Source of the DNA: Phycisphaerales bacterium
Lineage (GTDB): Bacteria; Planctomycetota; Phycisphaerae; Phycisphaerales; UBA1924
Length of the DNA: 5,333 nt
Assembly: GCA_030680655.1 (NCBI GenBank)
Contig: JAUXUZ010000179.1
Location: 1-5,333, forward strand
Direction: 5' to 3'
The position numbers were made by a program, and so were the translations under genes. Under the pieces are notes generated by a model that saw only the letters and a list, made by a program, of their open reading frames with translations, had not been told where the DNA came from and ran no database searches. Below, in pieces: positions 1 to 5,333 of this stretch (positions within the stretch are counted from its first letter, which is position 1; each line of letters begins with the position of its first letter).

Positions 1-12
1 GGGTTGCGTCCG

Positions 13-28
13 GGCCAGCCTCCTGGCC
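13..28 (-). terminator. Possible terminator hairpin after the histidine kinase gene
   Basis: A perfect 6-bp inverted repeat, GGCCAG / CTGGCC with a 4-base loop, lies 11 bases past the histidine kinase stop codon on the minus strand. The position and GC-rich stem suit an intrinsic terminator. No T-run follows on the minus strand, so it may be an imperfect terminator, an mRNA 3'-end stabiliser or chance in GC-rich DNA. The transcript could also continue beyond the window edge. Confidence 0.25.
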
Positions 29-39
29 TCGATCCACGT

Positions 40-1596
40 CTAACCCGGCCTGTTGATGGGCGGCGAACCGGTGCGATCTGACGGCAAAGCAACCGCCCTG
101 GGCGTGTGCTGGCGCGGCAGCACAACGACGAAGCGGCAACCCCCTGCGGGGAGGTTTGTCGTGGAGATCAAGCCGCCGTGCAGTTCGGCGATCCCCTGGG
201 CGATTGACAACCCCAGGCCGTGCCCTCGCCCAGGGGCAACCGGGCTTGCCTTGGAGAATCGCTCGAAGATGGTCGGGAGGAGGTCGTCGGGGATTCCCGG
301 GCCAGAGTCGACGACGGAAACGGTCGCGTTGTTCGCATCGGCGACGATCGTCGCCCGGACGCTGGAACCGCTGGGGCTGAATCGCACCGCGTTGCGGAGC
401 AGGTTGTCAAACAGCACGCGCAGCAGGTGGGCGTCGCCGGCAACCACCAGGTCGTTGTCGCCGTCGTAGAGGTCCGAAAGGAGCGTCACGTTGTGGAGCT
501 TGGCCATCCCTGCGCTATGCGCAAGCGACTCAACCAGGACGTCGTTCAGGTACGCCGGCTTCGTGACCGTCAGCTCGCGCCCTGAGCGGACCGCGGCGAG
601 CGTGAGGAAGCTGTCGACCATCATCCCCAGGCGTCTGGTCTCCTCGATCACCGATCGCACGAACGCCCGCGACTCGGGCGGCAGGTCGGTGGCGTCGAGG
701 TTCTGGGCCTCGGCGCGCAGCACGGCGACGGGTGTCTTCAATTCGTGGGAGACGTTTGCTATGAACCGCTCGTTCGCCTGCAGCGCAAGCCTGATGCGCC
801 CTCGTGCGGCCTCGAGTTCGTCGGTGAGCTTCGAGAGTTCGGGGATCTGCGGCAGGCTCTGGGCCGGCTGGTTGATCCGCTCAAGGCTGAACTCCCTTGC
901 GACCGTGCTCAGTTGCTCCAGCGGCTTCAGCGCGAGGCCGGTGATGAACCACCCAGCGCACCCGGTCGCGAGCAGGCCCAGCACGCTGGCGAGGAGGACC
1001 GCACGCCCGACCAGCTCGTTCATCTGGGAGGCGGCCGCGTTGCTGATCGCACCGGTGAGGAAGTGCGGCGCGGCGCCGGAGCCGTGCAGGGTCACGGCGA
1101 GCGTCGCCGTTCGTGCGGGGAACTTCTCGTCTTCGCTGTTGCCGAGGTTGTCCATCGGGGCCATGGCGAACCTCATCTCCGCTGGCCCCAGCGGCGGCGG
1201 AGGAGGAAGGTTGGACGTGTTAACGTTTGCGTCCGACGTCGCGACCACACGCCCGCTCGCGTCGCGGATGACGAGCACGAGCGTGTTGAACGTGACCTGC
1301 CGGATCGTGCGATCCGAGAGCGTTTCAAGCATGGTGTTGGAAGGCGCCACCCCTCGGGACGACGCGGCCGTGAGCTCGGTCGCTGCCCACCGAACACGCG
1401 TCGCCAGGCGCGTCTCGAAGAACTCGTCCACCGTTGATCGGAAGTACTGGTACACCACCACTCCAAGGATGACCTGGATGACGGCCGTTACCGCGACGAC
1501 GTTGGTTGCAACGCGCGTGCGCAGCGACACCCTCGATCGCTTCCCCCTGGCGGGTCTGTCGTTCGGGTCCGCCCTGCTCGGCGACGCCTCCGTCAT
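40..1596 (-). CDS. Membrane sensor histidine kinase (HisKA / HATPase_c, HAMP-type)
   Basis: A 518-residue sensor kinase that should autophosphorylate on histidine and pass the phosphate to the response regulator encoded just upstream. A basic N-terminus (about 18-28) precedes transmembrane helix 1 (about 30-50). An extracytoplasmic sensor region (about 51-198) follows, with a run of five prolines at 131-135. Transmembrane helix 2 is about 199-220 and a HAMP-like linker about 221-273. The H-box NVSHELKTP has the phospho-acceptor His284. The N-box DNLLRNA is at 397-403 with Asn402, the G1 box DSGPGIP at 430-436, the F-box IFERF at 443-447 and the G2 box GRGHGLGLS at 456-464. All key catalytic motifs are intact. 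The C-terminus (about 495-518) is a Pro/Arg-rich tail beyond the ATPase domain. The ATG is chosen because it overlaps the regulator stop as ATGA and has GGAG seven bases upstream. The layout resembles CusS/QseC-type kinases, but the stimulus cannot be inferred. Confidence 0.96.
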   Translation of the reverse strand: MTEASPSRADPNDRPARGKRSRVSLRTRVATNVVAVTAVIQVILGVVVYQYFRSTVDEFFETRLATRVRWAATELTAASSRGVAPSNTMLETLSDRTIRQVTFNTLVLVIRDASGRVVATSDANVNTSNLPPPPPLGPAEMRFAMAPMDNLGNSEDEKFPARTATLAVTLHGSGAAPHFLTGAISNAAASQMNELVGRAVLLASVLGLLATGCAGWFITGLALKPLEQLSTVAREFSLERINQPAQSLPQIPELSKLTDELEAARGRIRLALQANERFIANVSHELKTPVAVLRAEAQNLDATDLPPESRAFVRSVIEETRRLGMMVDSFLTLAAVRSGRELTVTKPAYLNDVLVESLAHSAGMAKLHNVTLLSDLYDGDNDLVVAGDAHLLRVLFDNLLRNAVRFSPSGSSVRATIVADANNATVSVVDSGPGIPDDLLPTIFERFSKASPVAPGRGHGLGLSIAQGIAELHGGLISTTNLPAGGCRFVVVLPRQHTPRAVALPSDRTGSPPINRPG

Positions 1597-2264
1597 TCAA
1601 TCACTCCGAAGCGATAGCCGGCCCCCTTCACCGTGTGGATGAGCTCGTGCGTAAACCCGCGGTCGATCTTGCGGCGGAGCGCGGAGATGTAGACGTCGAC
1701 GACGTTGCTGGTGGGTTCGAACGACAGGTCCCAGACCTTCTCGCCGATCTGCGTTCGCGAGAGCACGCGGTTGGGGTTGCGCATCAGGTACTCCAGCAGC
1801 GCAAACTCCTTGTTGGAGAGGTCAACAGTTCCCTCCCCGCGTTTGGCGGTTCGGGAGTAGAGGTCGAGCTCCAGGTCGTCGCACTTAAGGTAACGGGTCT
1901 CGGCGGCGTCTCTGCGCAGCAGCGCTCGGAGCCGGGCCGCCAGCTCCTCGAACTCGAACGGCTTCGCCAGGTAGTCGTCGGCGCCGGCGTTGAGGCCCGT
2001 GACCTTGTCGTCGGTGCTGGTCAGGGCGGTGAGCATGAGCACCTTGCTCTTGACCCCCCGCCTGCGGATGTTCCGGCAGACCTCGATGCCGTCACGATCC
2101 GGGAGCATCAGGTCCAGCACGATGATGTCGTAGACGTTCGTGCAGGCCATGTCTTCGCCTTCGAAGCCCGTGGCGGAGGTGTCCGTAGCGAACCCCTGTT
2201 CGCGAAGGCCCTTCTGGAGGGCCGCTGACATTTTCGGGTTGTCTTCAATCACGAGCACGCGCAT
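1593..2264 (-). CDS. OmpR/PhoB-family response regulator (receiver + winged helix)
   Basis: A 223-residue cytoplasmic transcription factor, full length for its family. The receiver domain (about 1-115) has the acidic pair Glu7-Asp8, the phospho-acceptor Asp51 in VLDLMLPDRDG, the switch Thr79 in MLTA and Lys101 in the KPF motif, so it should be phosphorylatable. A short linker leads to a trans_reg_C winged-helix DNA-binding domain (about 125-220). That domain is recognisable by LSNKEFALLEYLMRNP, the recognition-helix segment NVVDVYISALRRKI and the C-terminal hairpin HTVKGAGYRF. It is the first gene of a two-gene unit, overlaps the kinase gene by four bases and is its obvious cognate partner. 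Such regulators often bind their own upstream region, and several dyads lie about 70-145 bases upstream of the start. Target genes are not visible. The ATG has GGAG seven bases upstream. Confidence 0.97.
   Translation of the reverse strand: MRVLVIEDNPKMSAALQKGLREQGFATDTSATGFEGEDMACTNVYDIIVLDLMLPDRDGIEVCRNIRRRGVKSKVLMLTALTSTDDKVTGLNAGADDYLAKPFEFEELAARLRALLRRDAAETRYLKCDDLELDLYSRTAKRGEGTVDLSNKEFALLEYLMRNPNRVLSRTQIGEKVWDLSFEPTSNVVDVYISALRRKIDRGFTHELIHTVKGAGYRFGVIE
1604..1607 (-). promoter_or_regulatory. Shine-Dalgarno site for the histidine kinase, inside the regulator gene
   Basis: On the minus strand GGAG lies seven bases before the histidine kinase ATG, within the last codons of the response regulator. 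With the four-base ATGA stop/start overlap (1593-1596) it supports this start codon. It also suggests translational coupling, which would keep regulator and kinase production linked. Confidence 0.55.
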
Positions 2265-2271
2265 GGCCTTA

Positions 2272-2275
2272 CTCC
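2272..2275 (-). promoter_or_regulatory. Shine-Dalgarno site for the response regulator
   Basis: GGAG on the minus strand is separated from the response regulator ATG (2264) by seven bases, a normal spacing. It supports the chosen start. Confidence 0.55.
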
Positions 2276-2316
2276 GGGTGCGGAAGGAGATTGATCGGCG
2301 ACCGAAGCCCTCTTAG

Positions 2317-2344
2317 AGCATATGGCCGCACCACCCCATTTAAA
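2317..2344 (-). promoter_or_regulatory. Weak candidate promoter for the two-component operon
   Basis: On the minus strand a -35-like TTTAAA (2344-2339, four of six matches to TTGACA) is 16 bases from a -10-like TATGCT (2322-2317, four of six matches to TATAAT). This would start transcription near 2310 and give a leader of about 46 bases before the regulator ATG. The match is only moderate and sigma-70 consensus rules may not hold well in this lineage, so this is a position to test. Confidence 0.2.
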
Positions 2345-2350
2345 GGGGAG

Positions 2351-2374
2351 CCTCTCGAAAGGTGAAGAGGTTTT
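2351..2374. repeat. Inverted repeat CCTCT-N10-AGAGG followed by TTTT
   Basis: A 5-bp stem (2351-2355 with 2366-2370) and 10-base loop is followed on the plus strand by four T residues. It looks like a weak intrinsic terminator on the plus strand, but no plus-strand gene lies upstream for it to end. It could instead be part of a regulator-binding region for the minus-strand operon. The stem is short and chance is a real possibility. Confidence 0.2.
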
Positions 2375-2380
2375 CATTCG

Positions 2381-2395
2381 TTGTCGCCTCGACAA
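2381..2395. promoter_or_regulatory. Candidate operator: perfect inverted repeat TTGTCG-N3-CGACAA
   Basis: A perfect 6-3-6 dyad lies about 117 bases upstream of the response regulator start. It is flanked by a CCCC-N7-GGGG dyad (2334-2348), the CCTCT/AGAGG repeat and the 8-bp palindrome TTCATGAA (2402-2409). Its size and symmetry suit a dimeric DNA-binding protein. The GACAA/TTGTC half-sites recall CusR/CopR-type boxes, but there the halves point the other way (GACAA-NN-TTGTC), so this is not a straightforward match. Which regulator binds, if any, cannot be told from the sequence. Confidence 0.35.
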
Positions 2396-2401
2396 TGGAC
2401 G

Positions 2402-2409
2402 TTCATGAA
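2402..2409. repeat. 8-bp palindrome TTCATGAA
   Basis: A perfect 8-bp palindrome lies six bases to the right of the 6-3-6 dyad. Its left half TTCAT also occurs at 2373-2377. It may be an accessory half-site in the same regulatory region. On its own it is short enough to be chance. Confidence 0.2.
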
Positions 2410-2787
2410 GCGTGTGCCTTGACGGGTCTCTCTGTCTCACCATCTTTGCGATCGCCCGAGCGCTGCCACGATGAACCACTGCGCCATGGACTTGCTTGAG
2501 GCGCACACAGCGGGTGAGGGCCTTCCGGTTTCGAGCCCGATTGAGGAAGCCTGTCTCGAACGAGGGCGACTCTTCCTGGTCTCGTGTTCTGAGTCCGATC
2601 GAGCCGTGCCGGATGTGCGCGATGGACCCAGACTGAGCAAGTGTGGGCTCGGCCGAACGGCCATCCATCTCCCGATCCTGCTGCAATTGAGCGATGGGCG
2701 GTACGAAGTTCTCGGTCGCTTCAATCGCATGGAACACGCGAATGACGCGGCGGCCCGCTGTCGCCAGCCCTTGATCTTGGCCCCGAT

Positions 2788-2824
2788 TTGTGGCAACAGG
2801 TTTGGTTTCTGGTAGATTAGAAGG
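2788..2824 (+). promoter_or_regulatory. Candidate promoter and abutting ribosome site for the sigma gene
   Basis: A -10-like TAGATT (2813-2818) lies just before the sigma GTG. A poor -35-like TTGTGG (2788-2793) sits 19 bases upstream, or alternatively an ECF-like GGCAAC (2792-2797) 15 bases upstream. If real, transcription would begin at or near the GTG and the mRNA would be nearly leaderless. A purine-rich GAAGG (2820-2824) touches the GTG directly, closer than an ordinary Shine-Dalgarno sequence. The two readings compete and neither is strong. Confidence 0.2.
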
Positions 2825-3496
2825 GTGTTTAGTCGGTCTACCCACATCACGCTGCTTGAACGCCTCGGAGGTGGGGGCGCAGCCGCGCAGGGGGTCGAGC
2901 CGGCCGGCATCGATCACGAAGCGTGGCGGGCGTTCCACGATCGCTACGGCGACCTCATCCGCGGTTTCGGGCGATTGAGGGGTGTTCATGCGGCCGACGG
3001 CGATGATCTGGTGCAGGAAGTGATGGTCTCGCTCGCGCGGGTCATGAGAAACGGGTTTGTCTATGACCCGAGCAAGGGGACGTTTCGGTCGTACCTCAAG
3101 ACCACTGTGCTCCACACAATTGCCCGGAAAGCGCGTCAGAACCCGGGCACCAGCCGTCTAGAAGACTACGACGCGGTTGTGGCCGCGCCTTCGTCGGGCG
3201 GCGGTGCCATCGGACGGGGGCGGTCAGGCGAGGGCCGGATCGAGGACGAAGCGAGCGAAGAGGCCTGGGAGCAGCAATGGCGCCAACACCACACTCGCCT
3301 GGCGATGAAGACGATCGAGAGCGAGTTCAACGCGACCGATCTCGAGGCGTTCCAGCGATATGCGCTGATGCAGCACGACGCCGCCACCGTCGCCCGCGAT
3401 CTGCGCGTGAGCGTCGAGTCGGTCTATCAGGCCAAGTCCCGCATCGTCAAGCGGTTCATCAAGTTGATCGCTCAACAGGTTTTGGAGGAGGGCTGA
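2825..3496 (+). CDS. ECF-type RNA polymerase sigma factor (kinase-associated)
   Basis: A 223-residue sigma-70 family factor with only regions 2 and 4. It should direct RNA polymerase to its own promoter set. Sigma-2 spans about 32-104: EAWRAFHDRYGDLIRGF, then DDLVQEV (60-66), then YDPSKGTFRSYLKTTVLHTI near regions 2.3-2.4. A flexible Gly/Ser-rich then acidic linker (about 105-148) leads to sigma-4 (about 168-216), whose helix-turn-helix ends in SVESVYQAKSRIVKRF. This wording is typical of planctomycete ECF factors paired with Ser/Thr kinases. The GTG is chosen because a TAG in the same frame lies just upstream (2813-2815), no other good start precedes sigma-2, and TLLERL near the N-terminus fits relatives. 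The GAAGG that touches the GTG is oddly close. The stop is immediately followed by the kinase ATG, so the two genes are almost certainly co-transcribed. No anti-sigma gene is visible. Confidence 0.93.
   Translation: MFSRSTHITLLERLGGGGAAAQGVEPAGIDHEAWRAFHDRYGDLIRGFGRLRGVHAADGDDLVQEVMVSLARVMRNGFVYDPSKGTFRSYLKTTVLHTIARKARQNPGTSRLEDYDAVVAAPSSGGGAIGRGRSGEGRIEDEASEEAWEQQWRQHHTRLAMKTIESEFNATDLEAFQRYALMQHDAATVARDLRVSVESVYQAKSRIVKRFIKLIAQQVLEEG
3484..3492 (+). promoter_or_regulatory. Strong Shine-Dalgarno site for the kinase gene
   Basis: GGAGGAGGG lies within the last codons of the sigma gene, with its GGAGG ending eight bases before the kinase ATG (3497). It is much stronger than the site in front of the sigma gene. 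It fixes the kinase start and suggests translational coupling, possibly with more kinase made than sigma factor. Confidence 0.75.
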
Positions 3497-5333
3497 ATGG
3501 CTGACGGTCTGCCCGATTCCGATATCGATCGCGGCGAAGCCGCCGGCGCTTCGGCACCGAGTTGGTACAGCGATGAGACGAGCCTGCTGGGAGAGGTGCG
3601 CAGGGTGGTGGTGACGATGGGTGATTCGCCGGAGATTCCGGGCTATTCGTCGCTGGTGCGGCTGAAAGCAGGCGGGCAGGCCGTTGTTTATTCCGCGAAG
3701 CAGCAGAGCACCGGTCGGCGCGTCGCCGTGAAACTGGTGCGGGCCGACGACGAGCGGGCCCGGCAGCGATTTGCGCGCGAGATCGAGCTGGCGGCCTCGC
3801 TCCGCCACCCCAACATCGTCCGCGTGTACGACAGCGGGCAGGTCCCACCGCCCGACGGCCGCGTCTACCTGGTAATGGAGCTGATCGAGGGTCCGAGCCT
3901 CGAGCAGTTCGCCGAAGGGAAGCCGCCCCGAGCCGCTGCCGCATTGATGGCAATCGTTGCCGAAGCGGTCGGGCACGCCCATCAACGCGGCGTTATCCAC
4001 CGCGACCTGAAGCCCGACAACATCCTGATCGATTCTGAAGGTCAGCCGCGTGTGGTTGACTTTGGGCTTGCGCGGGCCGAGGCGGGGAGTGCCGCGTCTG
4101 ATGCGCGCAACGTCACGGTGAGCGGGCAGTTTGTGGGGTCGATCGCCTGGAGCAGCCCGGAGCACTCTACCGGAGCTGTTGACGCCGTGGACACGCGTTC
4201 GGACGTGTACTGCCTCGGAGTGGTCCTCTTCCGGCTGCTGACTGGCAAGATGCCCTACGACACCGGCGGCAGCCTGACCGCCGCGTTCGCGAACATCGCC
4301 GGTGCCGAGCCGGGCCCGATGGGGCGCAGCGCCACCGGCGCGGGGCTCGACGCCGACTTGAAGACCATCACGCTCACGTGCCTGCGGAAGAACCCGGCGC
4401 AGCGGTACGCGACGGCGATGGACATGGCGAAGGACCTGCGCCACTACCTCGCGGGTGAGCCGATCGAGGCGCAGCGCGAGACCGCCTGGCGCGCCGTGAA
4501 CCGCCGCGCACGCCGATTCAAGGCGGCGCTGGTGGTGGGCGCTGTGGCGCTGGTGGCGATCAGCGGGCTGGCCGCGTGGTCGATCGCGGAGATGCGCACG
4601 GCCGAGGAGGCACGCACGCACGCGGAGGAGTCCAAAGGCGAGGCGCTCAAGGCGCAGGGCGCTTCGGAAGAGGCACGCAAGCAAGCGGTCGCGGCGCGCG
4701 TGATCTCTGAGAGCCGAGAGAAGCAGGCGGGGATGGTTGCGCAGTTCCTCACCACGATGCTGCGGGCGGCCGACCCCAACAAGATGAAGAAGGAGACCGG
4801 CGGCAGGGATGTGCGCGTGGTCGAGGTCCTCGAGAAGGCCGCGGACCTGATCCCGACCAAGTTCGCCGACGATCACGTCATCGCGGCGAGCCTGCACGGC
4901 GCGATCGGGCAATCGTACCGCAGCCTCGGCCAGATCGATGACGCCGAGAAGCAGTTCGCCGCGGCCCTGGAGCACGCGAAGCAAACCGGCGACGACCAGA
5001 TCGTCTGCGACGCGCTGTGGAACCGCGCTGCGCTGCTGGGGAATACCCGCGGCCGCAACGCAGAGGCCGAACCGCTGATGCGTGAGGTCGTGCAGCTACG
5101 CACAAAGCTCAAGGGCCCCGACGCCCGCGCAACGATCGAGGCCCGCGACGCCTGGGCGACGCAACTGCAGGGGCTGGGCCGTTTCGGCGAGGCGAGCGAG
5201 CTGTTCAAGGAAACACTCGATCGCCGCGAGCGGCTGTTCGGCGATGAAGACGGCGACACCATCACCAGTTTGAACAACTACGGCACATTCCTGAGGTCGC
5301 AGGGCAAGAGCGAGGAAGCGCTGGTCTACCTCA
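3497..5333 (+). CDS. Membrane Ser/Thr protein kinase with C-terminal TPR repeats (3' end outside window)
   Basis: 612 codons are visible and the frame is still open at the window edge. After a variable N-terminus (1-48), the Hanks-type kinase domain spans about 49-319. It has a glycine loop AGGQAVVY (58-65), VAVK with Lys79, helix-C Glu95, the catalytic loop HRDLKPDN (168-175, Asp170), DFG (188-190), SPE in place of APE (220-222) and SDVYCLG (235-241). All catalytic residues are present, so it should phosphorylate Ser/Thr. One transmembrane helix follows at about 343-363, then an Ala/Glu/Arg-rich helical, possibly coiled-coil stretch (about 364-412). TPR-like repeats run from about 461 to the edge; the last (RRERLFG...TITSLNNYGTFLRSQGK) resembles kinesin-light-chain TPRs. 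The kinase domain should be cytoplasmic and the TPRs extracytoplasmic, an inference from the single helix. The ATG abuts the sigma stop, so the sigma factor is the likely partner or substrate. An alternative ATG at codon 41 has less support. Confidence 0.96.
   Translation, partial: MADGLPDSDIDRGEAAGASAPSWYSDETSLLGEVRRVVVTMGDSPEIPGYSSLVRLKAGGQAVVYSAKQQSTGRRVAVKLVRADDERARQRFAREIELAASLRHPNIVRVYDSGQVPPPDGRVYLVMELIEGPSLEQFAEGKPPRAAAALMAIVAEAVGHAHQRGVIHRDLKPDNILIDSEGQPRVVDFGLARAEAGSAASDARNVTVSGQFVGSIAWSSPEHSTGAVDAVDTRSDVYCLGVVLFRLLTGKMPYDTGGSLTAAFANIAGAEPGPMGRSATGAGLDADLKTITLTCLRKNPAQRYATAMDMAKDLRHYLAGEPIEAQRETAWRAVNRRARRFKAALVVGAVALVAISGLAAWSIAEMRTAEEARTHAEESKGEALKAQGASEEARKQAVAARVISESREKQAGMVAQFLTTMLRAADPNKMKKETGGRDVRVVEVLEKAADLIPTKFADDHVIAASLHGAIGQSYRSLGQIDDAEKQFAAALEHAKQTGDDQIVCDALWNRAALLGNTRGRNAEAEPLMREVVQLRTKLKGPDARATIEARDAWATQLQGLGRFGEASELFKETLDRRERLFGDEDGDTITSLNNYGTFLRSQGKSEEALVYL

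Larger units (their letters stand above)
2265..2824. other. Divergent intergenic region without a convincing gene
   Basis: This stretch separates the minus-strand two-component operon from the plus-strand sigma/kinase pair and must hold both promoters. Its left third carries the dyad cluster (2334-2409). A TTGACG (2419-2424) with CATCTT after 16 bases (2441-2446) is a very weak plus-strand promoter candidate. The right part holds a plus-strand open frame of 114 codons (ATG 2471 to TAG 2813-2815). It has no Shine-Dalgarno sequence, is rich in cysteine and matches no family I recognise. By hand count about 69% of its third positions are G or C, which by impression is below the kinase gene. Near 2544-2577 there is a possible imperfect hairpin (AGGAAG / CTTCCT outside, CTCG-AA-CGAG inside). 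No tRNA or insertion sequence was recognised. Confidence 0.7.

Noticed and set aside
491..1642. Long plus-strand open frame (383 codons) opposite the histidine kinase gene
   Set aside because: It lies antisense to a kinase with all catalytic motifs and has no recognisable domain. Long antisense frames are expected in GC-rich coding DNA.
2351..2374. Reading this inverted repeat as a true intrinsic terminator
   Set aside because: The stem is only five pairs with a ten-base loop, and no plus-strand gene precedes it. It is kept only as a low-confidence repeat.
2522..2577. Possible structured RNA (CTTCC / GGAAG / CTTCCT segments with a CTCG-AA-CGAG inner stem) or tRNA-like T-arm near 2526
   Set aside because: The stems are short with unequal internal loops, and the TTCGAGC segment lacks a matching T-stem, so it is not a tRNA. 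Alternative pairings are about as good, as expected by chance.
2651..2662. GGCC-GAAC-GGCC hairpin in the intergenic region
   Set aside because: A four-base stem of this composition is frequent in GC-rich DNA, and nothing around it suggests a terminator or operator.
2249..3115. Minus-strand open frame (288 codons) across the intergenic region
   Set aside because: Its left end overlaps the start of the response regulator gene and its right end runs antisense through sigma region 2. I see no ribosome site and no recognisable domain. I considered a transposase remnant but could name no family and saw no terminal repeats.
3224..4984. Very long minus-strand open frame (586 codons) opposite the sigma and kinase genes
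   Set aside because: It is antisense to two confidently assigned genes and crosses their junction. Its composition is Arg/Leu/His-rich with no domain, as expected for a GC-driven shadow frame.

Overview
The window is GC-rich and carries two divergent signalling modules of two genes each, separated by about 560 bases without a convincing gene. The lineage suggested is Planctomycetota, perhaps Phycisphaerae-like. The evidence is an ECF-type sigma factor directly followed by a Ser/Thr protein kinase with a transmembrane helix and C-terminal TPR repeats, a pairing that is common there. The kinase wording (GGQ-type glycine loop, a DLRHYLAGEPIEA-like end of the kinase domain) and the sigma HTH wording (SVESVYQAKSRI) also fit. 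This is recall of family features, not a database result.

Left side, minus strand (2264 down to 40): an OmpR/PhoB-family response regulator and then a membrane histidine kinase. Their stop and start codons overlap by four bases (ATGA), so they form a translationally coupled two-component system. The stimulus and target genes are not visible; any downstream gene lies outside the window. A small GC-rich hairpin follows the kinase stop.

Middle (2265-2824): the divergent intergenic region. Its left part (2334-2409) contains four consecutive dyad-symmetric elements, the best being a perfect 6-3-6 inverted repeat at 2381-2395. These are candidate operators for the response regulator or another regulator. 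The right part contains a 114-codon open frame that I do not regard as a supported gene. It lies in the same frame as the sigma gene and is separated from it by a single TAG and nine bases.

Right side, plus strand (2825 to the edge): an ECF-type sigma factor (GTG start) and then a Ser/Thr kinase cut off by the window end. The sigma stop TGA is followed immediately by the kinase ATG, and a strong Shine-Dalgarno sequence lies in the last sigma codons. The kinase has a complete catalytic core, one transmembrane helix, a helical/coiled-coil stretch and kinesin-light-chain-like TPRs. The simplest reading is that the kinase controls its partner sigma factor, with no classical anti-sigma gene in view. 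This is inference.

Overall this is a compact signalling locus of known families. I see no mobile element, CRISPR array, tRNA or rRNA, and nothing that demands a wholly new system. The points most worth a second look are the sigma/kinase unit, the dyad cluster, the unusual sigma start region and the altered kinase glycine loop.
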